Source: JAZRUF01 sp045636205 (GTDB taxonomy: Bacteria; Bacillota; Clostridia; Oscillospirales; JAAYXM01). From it: a stretch of DNA of 10,360 nt. The translations under genes were made by a program, and so were the position numbers. The notes under the pieces were generated by a model that saw nothing but the letters and a program-made list of their open reading frames with translations, made no database searches and was not told the DNA's origin. Where the stretch lies: positions 1-10,360 of the forward strand of contig JAZTXE010000052.1 in assembly GCA_045636205.1 (NCBI GenBank), written 5' to 3'. This document shows positions 1 to 6,326 of this stretch, piece after piece (the stretch's first letter is position 1; each line of letters opens with the position of its first letter).

Positions 1-779
1 TCCTGATGCTTCGGGAAAAGAGCTGCCATTTCATCGTATGATTTTATATAAAATTCCTCACCGTCAAACTTCATACGGTCAGGATCATCCAAGGTTTTAT
101 TCATTTGGATGCACATGAGCACATCCTGAACATATGCATCCTCACGCTTTACATAATGCGCGTCATTTGTTGCGACAAGCGGGATACCCGTCTCATCTGA
201 AATTCTGAAAAGCGCCTGATTTACACGTTCTTGTTCTTCTATGCCGTGGTCCTGAATTTCAAGGTAGAAATTATCTTCACCGAATATATCGGAAAGCCCA
301 AGTGCATATTCCTTCGCCCCCTGATAATCGCCACGCAAAATAAGGCGCGGAATCGTTCCCGCAATACATGCAGAACAGCAAATAAGCCCCTCCGAATGCT
401 CGCGCAAGAGCTCAATATCAATTCTCGGTTTATTGTAAAATCCGGATGTAAAACCCTTACTTACAAGATTAATAAGATTTTGGTATCCGGTTTGATTTTT
501 ACACAGCAAAATAAGATGCGCGCTCTCACCGTCAAGCTCATGCGTTTTATCCGTCATGCGCCGCGGTGCAACATACACCTCACATCCGATTATTGGTTTT
601 ATTCCCTCAGCCTTTGCAGCCTTATAAAAATCAACCACACCGTACATTACGCCGTGGTCGGTAATGGCGACCGCACTTTGCCCGATTTCCTTTACGTGTG
701 CAATTAAATCCTTTATCCGGCAAGCACCGTCAAGCAGGCTATATTCACTGTGGACATGAAGATGAACGAAATCCCCCAT
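1..779 (-). CDS. dnaE: DNA polymerase III subunit alpha, N-terminal part (cut by window edge)
   Basis: Replicative DNA polymerase alpha subunit of the DnaE type; only the first 259 codons are in the window and the gene continues past the left edge. The protein opens with MGDFVHLHVHSEYSLLDGA, the metal-site signature of the PHP domain (His6, His8, His10), followed by TDHGVMYG and the IIGCEVYV strand typical of DnaE. The reading frame is open without interruption to position 1. It starts at once with PHP, without the N-terminal region and inserted exonuclease of PolC, so it is DnaE rather than PolC. The ATG at 779 lies 1 nt after the whiA stop; an AGGGG ribosome site sits in the last whiA codons, so translation is probably coupled. 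It is the last visible gene of the murB-rapZ-yvcK-whiA unit. The family call is firm; polymerase activity cannot be judged because the palm domain is outside. Confidence 0.96.
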   Translation of the reverse strand, partial: MGDFVHLHVHSEYSLLDGACRIKDLIAHVKEIGQSAVAITDHGVMYGVVDFYKAAKAEGIKPIIGCEVYVAPRRMTDKTHELDGESAHLILLCKNQTGYQNLINLVSKGFTSGFYNKPRIDIELLREHSEGLICCSACIAGTIPRLILRGDYQGAKEYALGLSDIFGEDNFYLEIQDHGIEEQERVNQALFRISDETGIPLVATNDAHYVKREDAYVQDVLMCIQMNKTLDDPDRMKFDGEEFYIKSYDEMAALFPKHQ

Positions 780-780
780 T

Positions 781-1707
781 TTAATCCCCTCTTTTTTCAG
801 TGCTTTTTTCTTTTAACTCTTTTGCCGTTTCAATAATTTTCTTAAACCTGTGATTGAGCCCCGACTTACTAATTCCGAGCTTTGCCGCAAGCTCAGATAG
901 CGGCATTTCCTCATTTTCCTGCCTGAGCTTTGCCGCTTCAAAAAGTTTTGCCGGAAGAGACTCAAGCCCTATAAGCTCATCTATCACTCTTATAGCATCA
1001 CATTGTTCACTTGCCGCATTAACCACCTTGGAAAGGTTGGCGGTTTCACAGTTTACTTTTCTGTTAATGCTGTTTCTAAGCTCTTTGAACATTTTGGTTT
1101 CCATCAGCTGCATAGCGCACACCGGAGCACCGATGCGCGTAAGAAGCTCCTCAATATATGTACTTTCCTTAAAATAAATTACCTGATTCGATTTACGCAC
1201 CGTAAGCTTTGCCGGAGTATCAAGTTCATATAAAAGCGCCATAACCTCGCGGCTGAGCTGATGGTGCGAGGTTACAAGCTCAAGATGATACTCACAATCC
1301 GGGTCGGTAACCGAGCCGCCGGCAAGAAATGCCCCGCGCACAAACGCTGCACGCGTTGCATCGTCCTCCACCAGTGCACCGTTTAAGTGCAGGGTATGGG
1401 TTGTCATACGGTCATATCCGAAAGCATTGTATATAGCAGAAAGCTTGTCCGGATTATCCATTGTAAAGCTATATTTCTTTACAGCAGAAGCAGGTATAAT
1501 CTTGCGATCGAAGTCATACCCAAACAGCATTTTTATTATCCTGGAAACCCTGGCTGCAAAATCCTGATTTTCAGTTGTTATGCGCAGACTGCGGCTGTCA
1601 AAGGTATTTGCAAACAGCACAATGCCGCAAATTTCCGCAAGTGCAGTTTCCTCGTTTGCAATCGGGCACTTACACAGCTCTGCTTTGACTTTTGCAGAAA
1701 AGGTCAT
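781..1707 (-). CDS. whiA: WhiA, DNA-binding regulator of division/sporulation
   Basis: 308-residue WhiA (DUF199 family), the usual length. The family combines a degenerate LAGLIDADG homing-endonuclease-like fold with a C-terminal helix-turn-helix. The signature of the first part is visible at residues 121-145 (AFVRGAFLAGGSV followed by YHLELV), and the helix-turn-helix at about 270-292 (LSELAAKLGISKSGLNHRF). In Streptomyces WhiA controls sporulation septation genes; in Bacillus it affects cell division and chromosome segregation. The role here is inferred. The ATG at 1707 overlaps the yvcK stop as ATGA, and GGAGG stands just before it inside yvcK, so it is translationally coupled. dnaE follows 1 nt after the stop. 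The ptsH/crh gene often found downstream of whiA in related genomes is absent. Confidence 0.96.
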   Translation of the reverse strand: MTFSAKVKAELCKCPIANEETALAEICGIVLFANTFDSRSLRITTENQDFAARVSRIIKMLFGYDFDRKIIPASAVKKYSFTMDNPDKLSAIYNAFGYDRMTTHTLHLNGALVEDDATRAAFVRGAFLAGGSVTDPDCEYHLELVTSHHQLSREVMALLYELDTPAKLTVRKSNQVIYFKESTYIEELLTRIGAPVCAMQLMETKMFKELRNSINRKVNCETANLSKVVNAASEQCDAIRVIDELIGLESLPAKLFEAAKLRQENEEMPLSELAAKLGISKSGLNHRFKKIIETAKELKEKSTEKRGD

Positions 1708-2678
1708 CTCTCTTCCTCCATAAATTCAATAAGTGCTCTCGCCAATTTATCCGGGTTATGTCGTGCATGTCGTGAATCCTCATCAAGAAGCGGGCACTCA
1801 ATAAGCCTTATTCCGGCACCGGCAAATCTTTCCCTGTCAACCACTATTTGTTCTGCGCCCTCCTCGGCATACTTCTCGGCTAAATTCTCGGATATTTTTG
1901 CATTATTTATAAGACACGTATCAAACAAACCTTGCCTTGAATGGTCAAACAATGCCTGGACATGGTCATATGCAGTGTAATTTTCAGTTTCTCCGTCCTG
2001 CGTCATCACATTTGACACATAAATTTTCTTTGCTTCAGAGCTTTCTATTGCGTCCACTACACCGTCAACCAACAAATTCGGGATAATACTTGTATATAAG
2101 CTACCGGGTCCGAAAACTATCATCCCGGCATTTTCTATCGCCTCAACCGTATCGGAAAGAGCCGGCGGATTTTCCGGAATAACACGTATATATTTTATAC
2201 GTGACCCCTGCTCCTTTTTTGCCTTGAATATTTTCGATTCACCTTTGACAAATGTTCCGTTTTCAAACTCTGCTTCAATATGTATGTCCTCTACCGTTAC
2301 CGGAAGAACCCTTCCGGTAATCGCCAAAATATCGCTCATATAGCGCACAGCATGATAAAACGAGCCGGTTACTCTGTCAAGTGCTGCTAAAAACAAATTG
2401 CCGAAGCTTTGACCAGCGAGACCGCCCTCAGTAAATCTGTACATCAAAAGCTTTGTCATCATAGGCTCAGCATTGGAGAGCGCCATAATACAGTTTCTTA
2501 TATCACCGGGTGGCAGCATGCCCATATCGCTTCTGAGCACACCTGAGCCGCCGCCATCGTCTGCAACGGTTACGACAGCGGTGATATTATCAGTATATTT
2601 TTTAAGACCGCGGAGCATGGTCGACAGTCCGGTTCCGCCGCCGATAACCACAATTCCGCCACGAGTACTGTTACTCAT
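1704..2678 (-). CDS. yvcK: YvcK/CofD-like gluconeogenesis factor
   Basis: 324-residue member of the YvcK (formerly YbhK/UPF0052) branch of the CofD-like fold. The N-terminus carries the nucleotide-binding glycine-rich stretch VIGGGTGLSTMLRGLK (residues 11-26), followed by VTVADDGGGSGVLR (36-49) and LPPGDIRNC (55-63), all hallmarks of the family; GPGSLYTSIIPNLLV (190-204) is the second conserved block. In Bacillus subtilis YvcK binds UDP-sugars and is needed for growth on gluconeogenic carbon sources and for proper localisation of a cell-wall enzyme. It is not expected to be a coenzyme F420 enzyme, because nothing else of that pathway is here. The ATG at 2678 has AGGGGAG about 9 nt upstream. 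It lies 20 nt behind rapZ and overlaps whiA by 4 bp. Confidence 0.95.
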   Translation of the reverse strand: MSNSTRGGIVVIGGGTGLSTMLRGLKKYTDNITAVVTVADDGGGSGVLRSDMGMLPPGDIRNCIMALSNAEPMMTKLLMYRFTEGGLAGQSFGNLFLAALDRVTGSFYHAVRYMSDILAITGRVLPVTVEDIHIEAEFENGTFVKGESKIFKAKKEQGSRIKYIRVIPENPPALSDTVEAIENAGMIVFGPGSLYTSIIPNLLVDGVVDAIESSEAKKIYVSNVMTQDGETENYTAYDHVQALFDHSRQGLFDTCLINNAKISENLAEKYAEEGAEQIVVDRERFAGAGIRLIECPLLDEDSRHARHNPDKLARALIEFMEEER

Positions 2679-2698
2679 CTATATTATCTCCCCTTGGC

Positions 2699-3565
2699 TT
2701 ACACATCACGTGCCGAGTCCCTATGCAGGCACTGACTGTTATACCCCTTTTCAGACACATACTTGTTAAGCTGCTCAGCAAGCGCGACCGATCGGTGCTT
2801 TCCACCGGTACAACCTATGGATATAACAAGCGAAGTTTTTCCCTCTTCGATATACTGCGGGATTAAAAAATCTATCATGGAATAGAGTTGCTTTAAAAAA
2901 TCCTTAGTTTGCTGGAATCCCATGACGTAATCTCTGACGCTTTGATTAAGCCCGGTCATTCTTCTAAGCTCGGTAATATAATAAGGATTTGGCAAAAAGC
3001 GCACATCGAACACCAGGTCAGATTCCGGCGGTACACCGTATTTAAAACCAAATGACATTATATTTATCGCAATGGAACGGTTCATAACACCGTTTTCAAG
3101 AAACATGTTCAAAAGCCGCTCTCTGAGTTTTGAGGTGCTTATATTGGTGGTATCGATGATATAGTCCGCGCGTGCGCGAACCCCCTCGAGCATCATATGT
3201 TCCTGCTCAATAACGCGCTCAACGGACATCCCCTCCTCCGCAAGCGGATGGCGACGACGCGTTTCCTTATATCTGCGTATAATCGTATCCTTGGATGCTT
3301 CAAAGAACAGTATTTTATAATTGCAGCCGAGCGCTCCGAGACTCTCAAGCGCTTCAAAAAGGTTATCGAAGTTTGCGCCACCGCGTATATCGGTTACTAA
3401 CGCAACATGCTCGTAGCGACCTTTTGTGGCGATACACATCTCCGCAAATTTCGGAATAAGCTCAGCCGGCATATTGTCAACACAATAAAAACCAATATCT
3501 TCAAAAATTTCTGCGCCACGGCTTTTACCTGCACCGGACAATCCTGAGATAATTAAAAAATCCAT
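2699..3565 (-). CDS. rapZ: RapZ/YvcJ nucleotide-binding protein
   Basis: 288-residue RapZ (YvcJ) protein of normal length. Residues 8-15 are a Walker A loop (GLSGAGKS). GFYCVDNMP (25-33) and VTDIRGG (57-63) are the other kinase-domain signatures. The C-terminal domain keeps the highly conserved block SIGCTGGKHRSVALAEQL (249-266). In Escherichia coli this C-terminal domain binds GlmZ RNA and guides RNase E; in Bacillus the protein is a GTPase linked to competence, and its RNA role is not established. I therefore call the family, not the target. The ATG at 3565 is preceded by AAAGGA with an 11-nt gap. It sits 15 nt after murB and 20 nt before yvcK, the standard Gram-positive order. Confidence 0.95.
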   Translation of the reverse strand: MDFLIISGLSGAGKSRGAEIFEDIGFYCVDNMPAELIPKFAEMCIATKGRYEHVALVTDIRGGANFDNLFEALESLGALGCNYKILFFEASKDTIIRRYKETRRRHPLAEEGMSVERVIEQEHMMLEGVRARADYIIDTTNISTSKLRERLLNMFLENGVMNRSIAINIMSFGFKYGVPPESDLVFDVRFLPNPYYITELRRMTGLNQSVRDYVMGFQQTKDFLKQLYSMIDFLIPQYIEEGKTSLVISIGCTGGKHRSVALAEQLNKYVSEKGYNSQCLHRDSARDV

Positions 3566-3580
3566 TTACCCACACATCCT

Positions 3581-4486
3581 TTATATATGACAAATCTCAC
3601 ACTCAAGCTCGACTCCCATGTTTTTAAGCACGGTTTCTTTTATATAATCAATAAGTCTCAACACATCATCGCACGTTGCATTTCCGGTATTTATAATAAA
3701 CCCTGCATGCTTTTCAGATACTTCGGCACCGCCTATACGATACCCTTTAAGACCGCAATTTTCTATAAGAGCTCCTGCAAAATGCCCAGGCGGTCTTTTA
3801 AAAACGCTGCCCGCGCTTGGGTATTCAAGCGGTTGCTTTTCGCGACGTCTCATCATAAGCTCATCCATGGTTTTTGAAATATCGCTTTTATCGCCGTGGT
3901 TTAGCTTAAATGTACTTGAGAGGATAATTCTTTCAGGTTGTTTTTTGAATATACTCTCTCTATATCCGAATTTATGTGACTTGGCATCCAACTCATAAAC
4001 CTGACCGTCAGGCGAAAAATACGTGGATTTTACAAGAACTTTGCTTATTTCTCCGCCATATGCTCCTGCATTCATAACTACCGCACCGCCGACGGTTCCC
4101 GGAATGCCGTACAAGCACTCCATGCCGGTCAGAGAGTTGTTTTTTGCACACATTGCCACGGATGCCAAAGAAGCACCCGCTTCTGCACGAATTTCATCGT
4201 CTCTGCATTCACAGACTCCACCGCTTAGCTTTACAACTACCCCGTCAATTCCCAAGTCGGAAACCAACAAATTGCTTCCATTTCCTATTACAAGCGGACG
4301 AATACCGGATTTATATAAAGTTTCAAGCACATATACCGTTGCAGCTTCACCGCAAGGTTTAATAAAAAACTTAGCCGGTCCGCCTATTTTAAAAGTGGTA
4401 TGGCGGCTCATTGGTTCATCAACAATTACCGAAATATCCGGATGGTCGCTAAATCGCTCTGTTAATTTTTCAAGAATGTGATCCAT
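3581..4486 (-). CDS. murB: UDP-N-acetylenolpyruvoylglucosamine reductase
   Basis: MurB, the FAD- and NADPH-dependent cytoplasmic enzyme that makes UDP-N-acetylmuramate, the second committed step of peptidoglycan synthesis. With the ATG at 4486 it is 301 residues. FAD-binding signatures are TTFKIGGPA (30-38), IGNGSNLLVSD (67-77) and GIPGTVGGAVVMNAGAYGGE (127-146). Expected catalytic residues are Arg176 in YRESIF, Ser227 in SAGSVFKRP, and Glu297 near the end in the ELECEI context. The layout matches the short Gram-positive type. An in-frame GTG at 4498 is possible, but the GGTGG ribosome site overlaps it and stands 8 nt before the ATG, so I prefer the ATG. It is the first gene of the unit running to dnaE. 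Confidence 0.95.
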   Translation of the reverse strand: MDHILEKLTERFSDHPDISVIVDEPMSRHTTFKIGGPAKFFIKPCGEAATVYVLETLYKSGIRPLVIGNGSNLLVSDLGIDGVVVKLSGGVCECRDDEIRAEAGASLASVAMCAKNNSLTGMECLYGIPGTVGGAVVMNAGAYGGEISKVLVKSTYFSPDGQVYELDAKSHKFGYRESIFKKQPERIILSSTFKLNHGDKSDISKTMDELMMRRREKQPLEYPSAGSVFKRPPGHFAGALIENCGLKGYRIGGAEVSEKHAGFIINTGNATCDDVLRLIDYIKETVLKNMGVELECEICHI

Positions 4487-4494
4487 ATTGTAAA

Positions 4495-4499
4495 CCACC
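4495..4499 (-). promoter_or_regulatory. Ribosome binding site deciding the murB start
   Basis: GGTGG on the minus strand, 8 nt before the ATG at 4486. It overlaps the alternative in-frame GTG (4498-4496), which would then have no ribosome site of its own. This favours the 301-residue MurB. Confidence 0.55.
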
Positions 4500-4519
4500 G
4501 TTTCTCTGTTCTTTAGATT

Positions 4520-4525
4520 ATTATA
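4520..4525 (-). promoter_or_regulatory. Promoter -10 (extended) of the murB-dnaE unit
   Basis: Minus-strand TATAAT preceded by TGA, giving TGNTATAAT, an extended -10. No good -35 is seen 16-18 nt upstream, as is common with extended -10 promoters. It lies about 34 nt before the murB ATG and downstream of the terminator of the small membrane protein gene. The surrounding 15 bases are identical to those at the tRNA-Arg promoter. Confidence 0.6.
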
Positions 4526-4557
4526 TCAAATTTCATATAAAAATAGAAGAGGCAAAC

Positions 4558-4592
4558 AAAAAAAAGAGACGGACAGAAAATTCCCGTCCGTC
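4558..4592 (-). terminator. Rho-independent terminator of the 63-residue membrane protein gene
   Basis: Perfect 7-bp stem GACGGAC/GTCCGTC (4568-4574 with 4586-4592) and an 11-nt loop. On the minus strand it is followed by TC and then eight U, the classical intrinsic terminator layout. It starts 23 nt after the stop codon of the small gene and separates it from murB. Confidence 0.9.
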
Positions 4593-4615
4593 ATAATTAT
4601 ATTGACTGCCATATA

Positions 4616-4807
4616 TTATTTGTTTTTGCCGATTTTATTAAGAATTACTCCCGTGCAAATAACAATTTCAACCGCTAAAAAGAATGCAGCCCCAACCACG
4701 GCTCCGTCAAGTGAGTTGCCAAAAGACGTAACGCACATTGCCAAAAATATCCACTCCAATATTACGACACCCAAACAAATCAAAGCATATTTAAAAACAT
4801 TGTACAT
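4616..4807 (-). CDS. Small two-helix membrane protein of unknown function
   Basis: 63-residue protein that I do not recognise. Two hydrophobic segments are visible, about residues 7-27 (YALICLGVVILEWIFLAMCV) and 35-55 (GAVVGAAFFLAVEIVICTGV), joined by a short polar turn and ending in a basic tail (NKIGKNK). That predicts a hairpin in the cytoplasmic membrane with the tail probably inside. An in-frame ATG lies six codons upstream at 4825, but GGAGGAAAGA at 4811-4820 sits inside that extension and is well placed for the ATG at 4807, so I take 4807. The gene is complete as a transcription unit: a promoter at 4845-4873, its own start signal, and a strong terminator at 4558-4592. These signals are the main reason to believe it is real. 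No neighbour suggests a function. Confidence 0.78.
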   Translation of the reverse strand: MYNVFKYALICLGVVILEWIFLAMCVTSFGNSLDGAVVGAAFFLAVEIVICTGVILNKIGKNK

Positions 4808-4810
4808 GCA

Positions 4811-4820
4811 TCTTTCCTCC
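4811..4820 (-). promoter_or_regulatory. Ribosome binding site deciding the start of the small membrane protein
   Basis: GGAGGAAAGA on the minus strand; the GGAGG core is 8 nt before the ATG at 4807. The upstream in-frame ATG at 4825 would place this motif inside the coding region, so the shorter 63-residue product is preferred. Confidence 0.8.
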
Positions 4821-4844
4821 GTCATCAGTTCAAAGATTTGTGTT

Positions 4845-4873
4845 ATTATAGCACAAAGTTTTTCCTAAAGCAA
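4845..4873 (-). promoter_or_regulatory. SigmaA-type promoter of the small membrane protein gene
   Basis: Minus-strand TTGCTT (4868-4873), a 17-nt spacer and TATAAT (4845-4850), with TGC before the -10 (extended -10). The expected transcript start is near 4838, about 30 nt before the ATG at 4807. Confidence 0.8.
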
Positions 4874-4889
4874 GAAAACAGGCTATAAA

Positions 4890-4905
4890 GGTTCAAGTCC
4901 CTTCC
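4890..4905 (+). repeat. Inverted partial copy of the tRNA-Arg T-arm and acceptor 3' side
   Basis: GGTTCAAGTCCCTTCC on the plus strand matches the T-arm/acceptor part of the neighbouring tRNA-Arg (5010-5025, minus strand) at 15 of 16 positions, in opposite orientation. No anticodon arm or D-arm is found next to it, so it is not a working tRNA. It could be a remnant of recombination or integration at the tRNA, or chance resemblance to the well-conserved T-arm. Confidence 0.5.
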
Positions 4906-4962
4906 CACGAGGATGAGCCATCAGCGAAATCCGATTGGTTGTTTTTGCTCGCTATCAAAGTT

Positions 4963-4995
4963 ACAAGTAGCCTATCTTTACGATAAGCTACTTGT
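4963..4995. repeat. 33-nt near-perfect palindrome downstream of tRNA-Arg
   Basis: Two 9-bp arms ACAAGTAGC and GCTACTTGT, then one C-A mismatch, an inner 4-bp TATC/GATA stem and a 5-nt loop. It ends 5 nt from the tRNA 3' CCA. On the tRNA (minus) strand it could act as a transcription end or processing hairpin, but no run of U follows directly, so it is not a canonical terminator. On the plus strand there is likewise no U-run. Confidence 0.7.
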
Positions 4996-5000
4996 GTGTT

Positions 5001-5076
5001 TGGCACGCCGGAAGGGACTCGAACCCCCAACCCTCAGAACCGGAATCTGATGCTCTATCCGTTGAGCCACCGGCGC
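5001..5076 (-). tRNA. tRNA-Arg (anticodon CCG)
   Basis: A complete 76-nt cloverleaf reads on the minus strand. The acceptor is GCGCCGG with CCGGCGU (a G-U closing pair), the D-arm runs from GCUC to GAGC, the anticodon stem is UCAGA/UCUGA with loop UUCCGGU giving anticodon CCG (reads CGG), and the T-arm loop is UUCGAGU. Discriminator G and the 3' CCA are encoded in the DNA. It is transcribed alone from the promoter at 5099-5127. Confidence 0.97.
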
Positions 5077-5098
5077 AAATATTAAAATCAGCTTTAAT

Positions 5099-5127
5099 AT
5101 TATATCAAATTTATTATACAGTGTAAA
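5099..5127 (-). promoter_or_regulatory. Promoter of tRNA-Arg
   Basis: Minus-strand TTTACA (5122-5127), a 17-nt spacer and TATAAT (5099-5104), with TGA in front of the -10. The -10 is 22 nt before the first base of the tRNA. The right arm of an AT-rich inverted repeat AATATTAAA/TTTAATATT (5078-5086 and 5093-5101) overlaps the -10 by three bases. Confidence 0.82.
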
Positions 5128-5164
5128 GCGTTTTTTGCATCCCTCACCCGACACAATTTGACGC

Positions 5165-5192
5165 TAAAGGCGCACCTTTCAGCACGCCTTTA
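5165..5192 (-). terminator. Hairpin behind the cysteine desulfurase-like gene (probable weak terminator)
   Basis: TAAAGGCG/CGCCTTTA form an 8-bp stem that can extend by three more pairs (two of them G-U) around a 6-nt loop. It starts 3 nt after the stop codon at 5196. On the minus strand it is followed by GCGTCAAATTG, with no clear U-run, so termination is likely inefficient, or the hairpin protects the 3' end. Confidence 0.5.
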
Positions 5193-5195
5193 ACA

Positions 5196-6326
5196 TTATA
5201 CTATTTCCCCTATCCTATACGCAAAAGCAGATATTTCCTCTTCATTGTTAAACCAACTAACGCTTATTCGCACAGTTCCGTATTTTGTCCCTGCACTTTT
5301 ATGCGCAATCGGCGCACAGTGTAGCCCTGCACGCACAGCGATCCCTTTCTCCGCCAACTTAGATGCAATATCCTCCGAACTCTTGCCCTCTACATTAAAA
5401 GATAACACACCGTTTTGAAGTGCGGCATCATCCGATGCATACATCTTTATCCGCGGAATCTGGCTCAAGTATCCTTTTGCTTTTAATATAAGACCGCGCT
5501 CATACTCAGCTATTTTGTCCACACCGACTTTTAAAATATATCTTATACCCTCGCACAATCCGGCAATACCGTGGATATTCTGTGTTCCGCTCTCATGCAT
5601 GTCCGGTAAAAAATCAGGCTGTTCCGGTTTTCCCGACATACTGCCGGTACCCCCTTGCATCAGAGACGGTATTGACGTATTGTCATTTATCAACAACAGC
5701 CCGGTCCCTTGCGGTCCGTAAAGCCCTTTATGCCCGGGAACGCAGATGCATTTTACCGCTTTAAATTCATTTAGCTTAATCGGCACAGTGCCCGCTGACT
5801 GGGCTGCATCAATTATAAGCGCAATTCCTTTTTCATTGCAAAATTCATCTATTTCTTTAATCGGCAGTATATACCCGAACACGTTTGACACATGAGTACA
5901 CACCACACACACGGTATCCTCACGCACTGCATTTTTTATTGCACGCAAGGTATCCTCGGCATCAAACAATCTGCTATACGCTACAGTATAGCTTACCCCC
6001 AACTTCTCCATTGCTTTAAGCGGTCTTACTACCGAATTGTGTTCAAATCCCGAAATTACACAATGCCCACCGTTTGACATTATTCCTTTTATTGCAATGT
6101 TGAGGCTATGCGTTGTATTAAAAGTAAAAACCGCCTGTTCAGCTCTGTCAAATCCGAATAGCTCCGCCGCAGCTTCCCGGCATTCGTAGAGCTTATCCGC
6201 AGCCACCATAGCTGCAGAATGACCGCCACGCCCGGCATTAGCGCAAGTGCGCATAGCATCAAGCACTGCGGCACCGACCTCCGGCGGTTTATACAATGTT
6301 GTTGCGGCATTATCAAGATAAATCAT
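5196..6326 (-). CDS. Class V aminotransferase, cysteine desulfurase / selenocysteine lyase-like
   Basis: 376-residue PLP enzyme of the NifS/CsdA group (class V aminotransferase fold). The start MIYLDNAATT is characteristic. His96 in FEHNSVVRPL, Asp173 and Gln176 in IIDAAQSAG, and the Schiff-base lysine Lys200 in VPGHKGLYGPQGTG are in place. Cys337 in RAGLHCAPIAHKSAGT is the likely persulfide (or selenide) cysteine. Such enzymes remove sulfur from cysteine or selenium from selenocysteine and pass it to a carrier. The short form and the RAGLHCAP motif fit the subfamily often annotated as TIGR01977. Its ATG overlaps the stop of the DUF3343 gene (ATGA), so the two are translationally coupled and probably work as donor enzyme and carrier. 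No iscU, thiI, mnmA or selD is next to it. Substrate choice (S or Se) cannot be decided here. Confidence 0.9.
   Translation of the reverse strand: MIYLDNAATTLYKPPEVGAAVLDAMRTCANAGRGGHSAAMVAADKLYECREAAAELFGFDRAEQAVFTFNTTHSLNIAIKGIMSNGGHCVISGFEHNSVVRPLKAMEKLGVSYTVAYSRLFDAEDTLRAIKNAVREDTVCVVCTHVSNVFGYILPIKEIDEFCNEKGIALIIDAAQSAGTVPIKLNEFKAVKCICVPGHKGLYGPQGTGLLLINDNTSIPSLMQGGTGSMSGKPEQPDFLPDMHESGTQNIHGIAGLCEGIRYILKVGVDKIAEYERGLILKAKGYLSQIPRIKMYASDDAALQNGVLSFNVEGKSSEDIASKLAEKGIAVRAGLHCAPIAHKSAGTKYGTVRISVSWFNNEEEISAFAYRIGEIV

Noticed and set aside
231..707. Plus-strand 158-residue open frame
   Set aside because: It is the shadow of the dnaE PHP domain, whose frame and motifs are intact on the minus strand.
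1387..1980. Plus-strand 197-residue open frame opposite whiA and yvcK
   Set aside because: It lies antisense to two clearly conserved genes, has no ribosome site or promoter, and its translation looks random.
1704..2678. Reading YvcK as a CofD coenzyme F420 enzyme
   Set aside because: The motifs and gene order are those of YvcK; no other F420 gene is nearby.
4023..4481. Plus-strand 152-residue open frame opposite murB
   Set aside because: Antisense to MurB motifs; no start signals and a biased, low-complexity composition from the complement.
4487..4498. GTG start adding four residues to MurB
   Set aside because: The GGTGG ribosome site overlaps this GTG and is correctly spaced for the ATG at 4486.
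4881..4960. Possible second tRNA or a small RNA on the plus strand
   Set aside because: Only a T-arm-like stretch with a mismatched stem is present; no D-arm, anticodon arm or acceptor partner, and no promoter seen.
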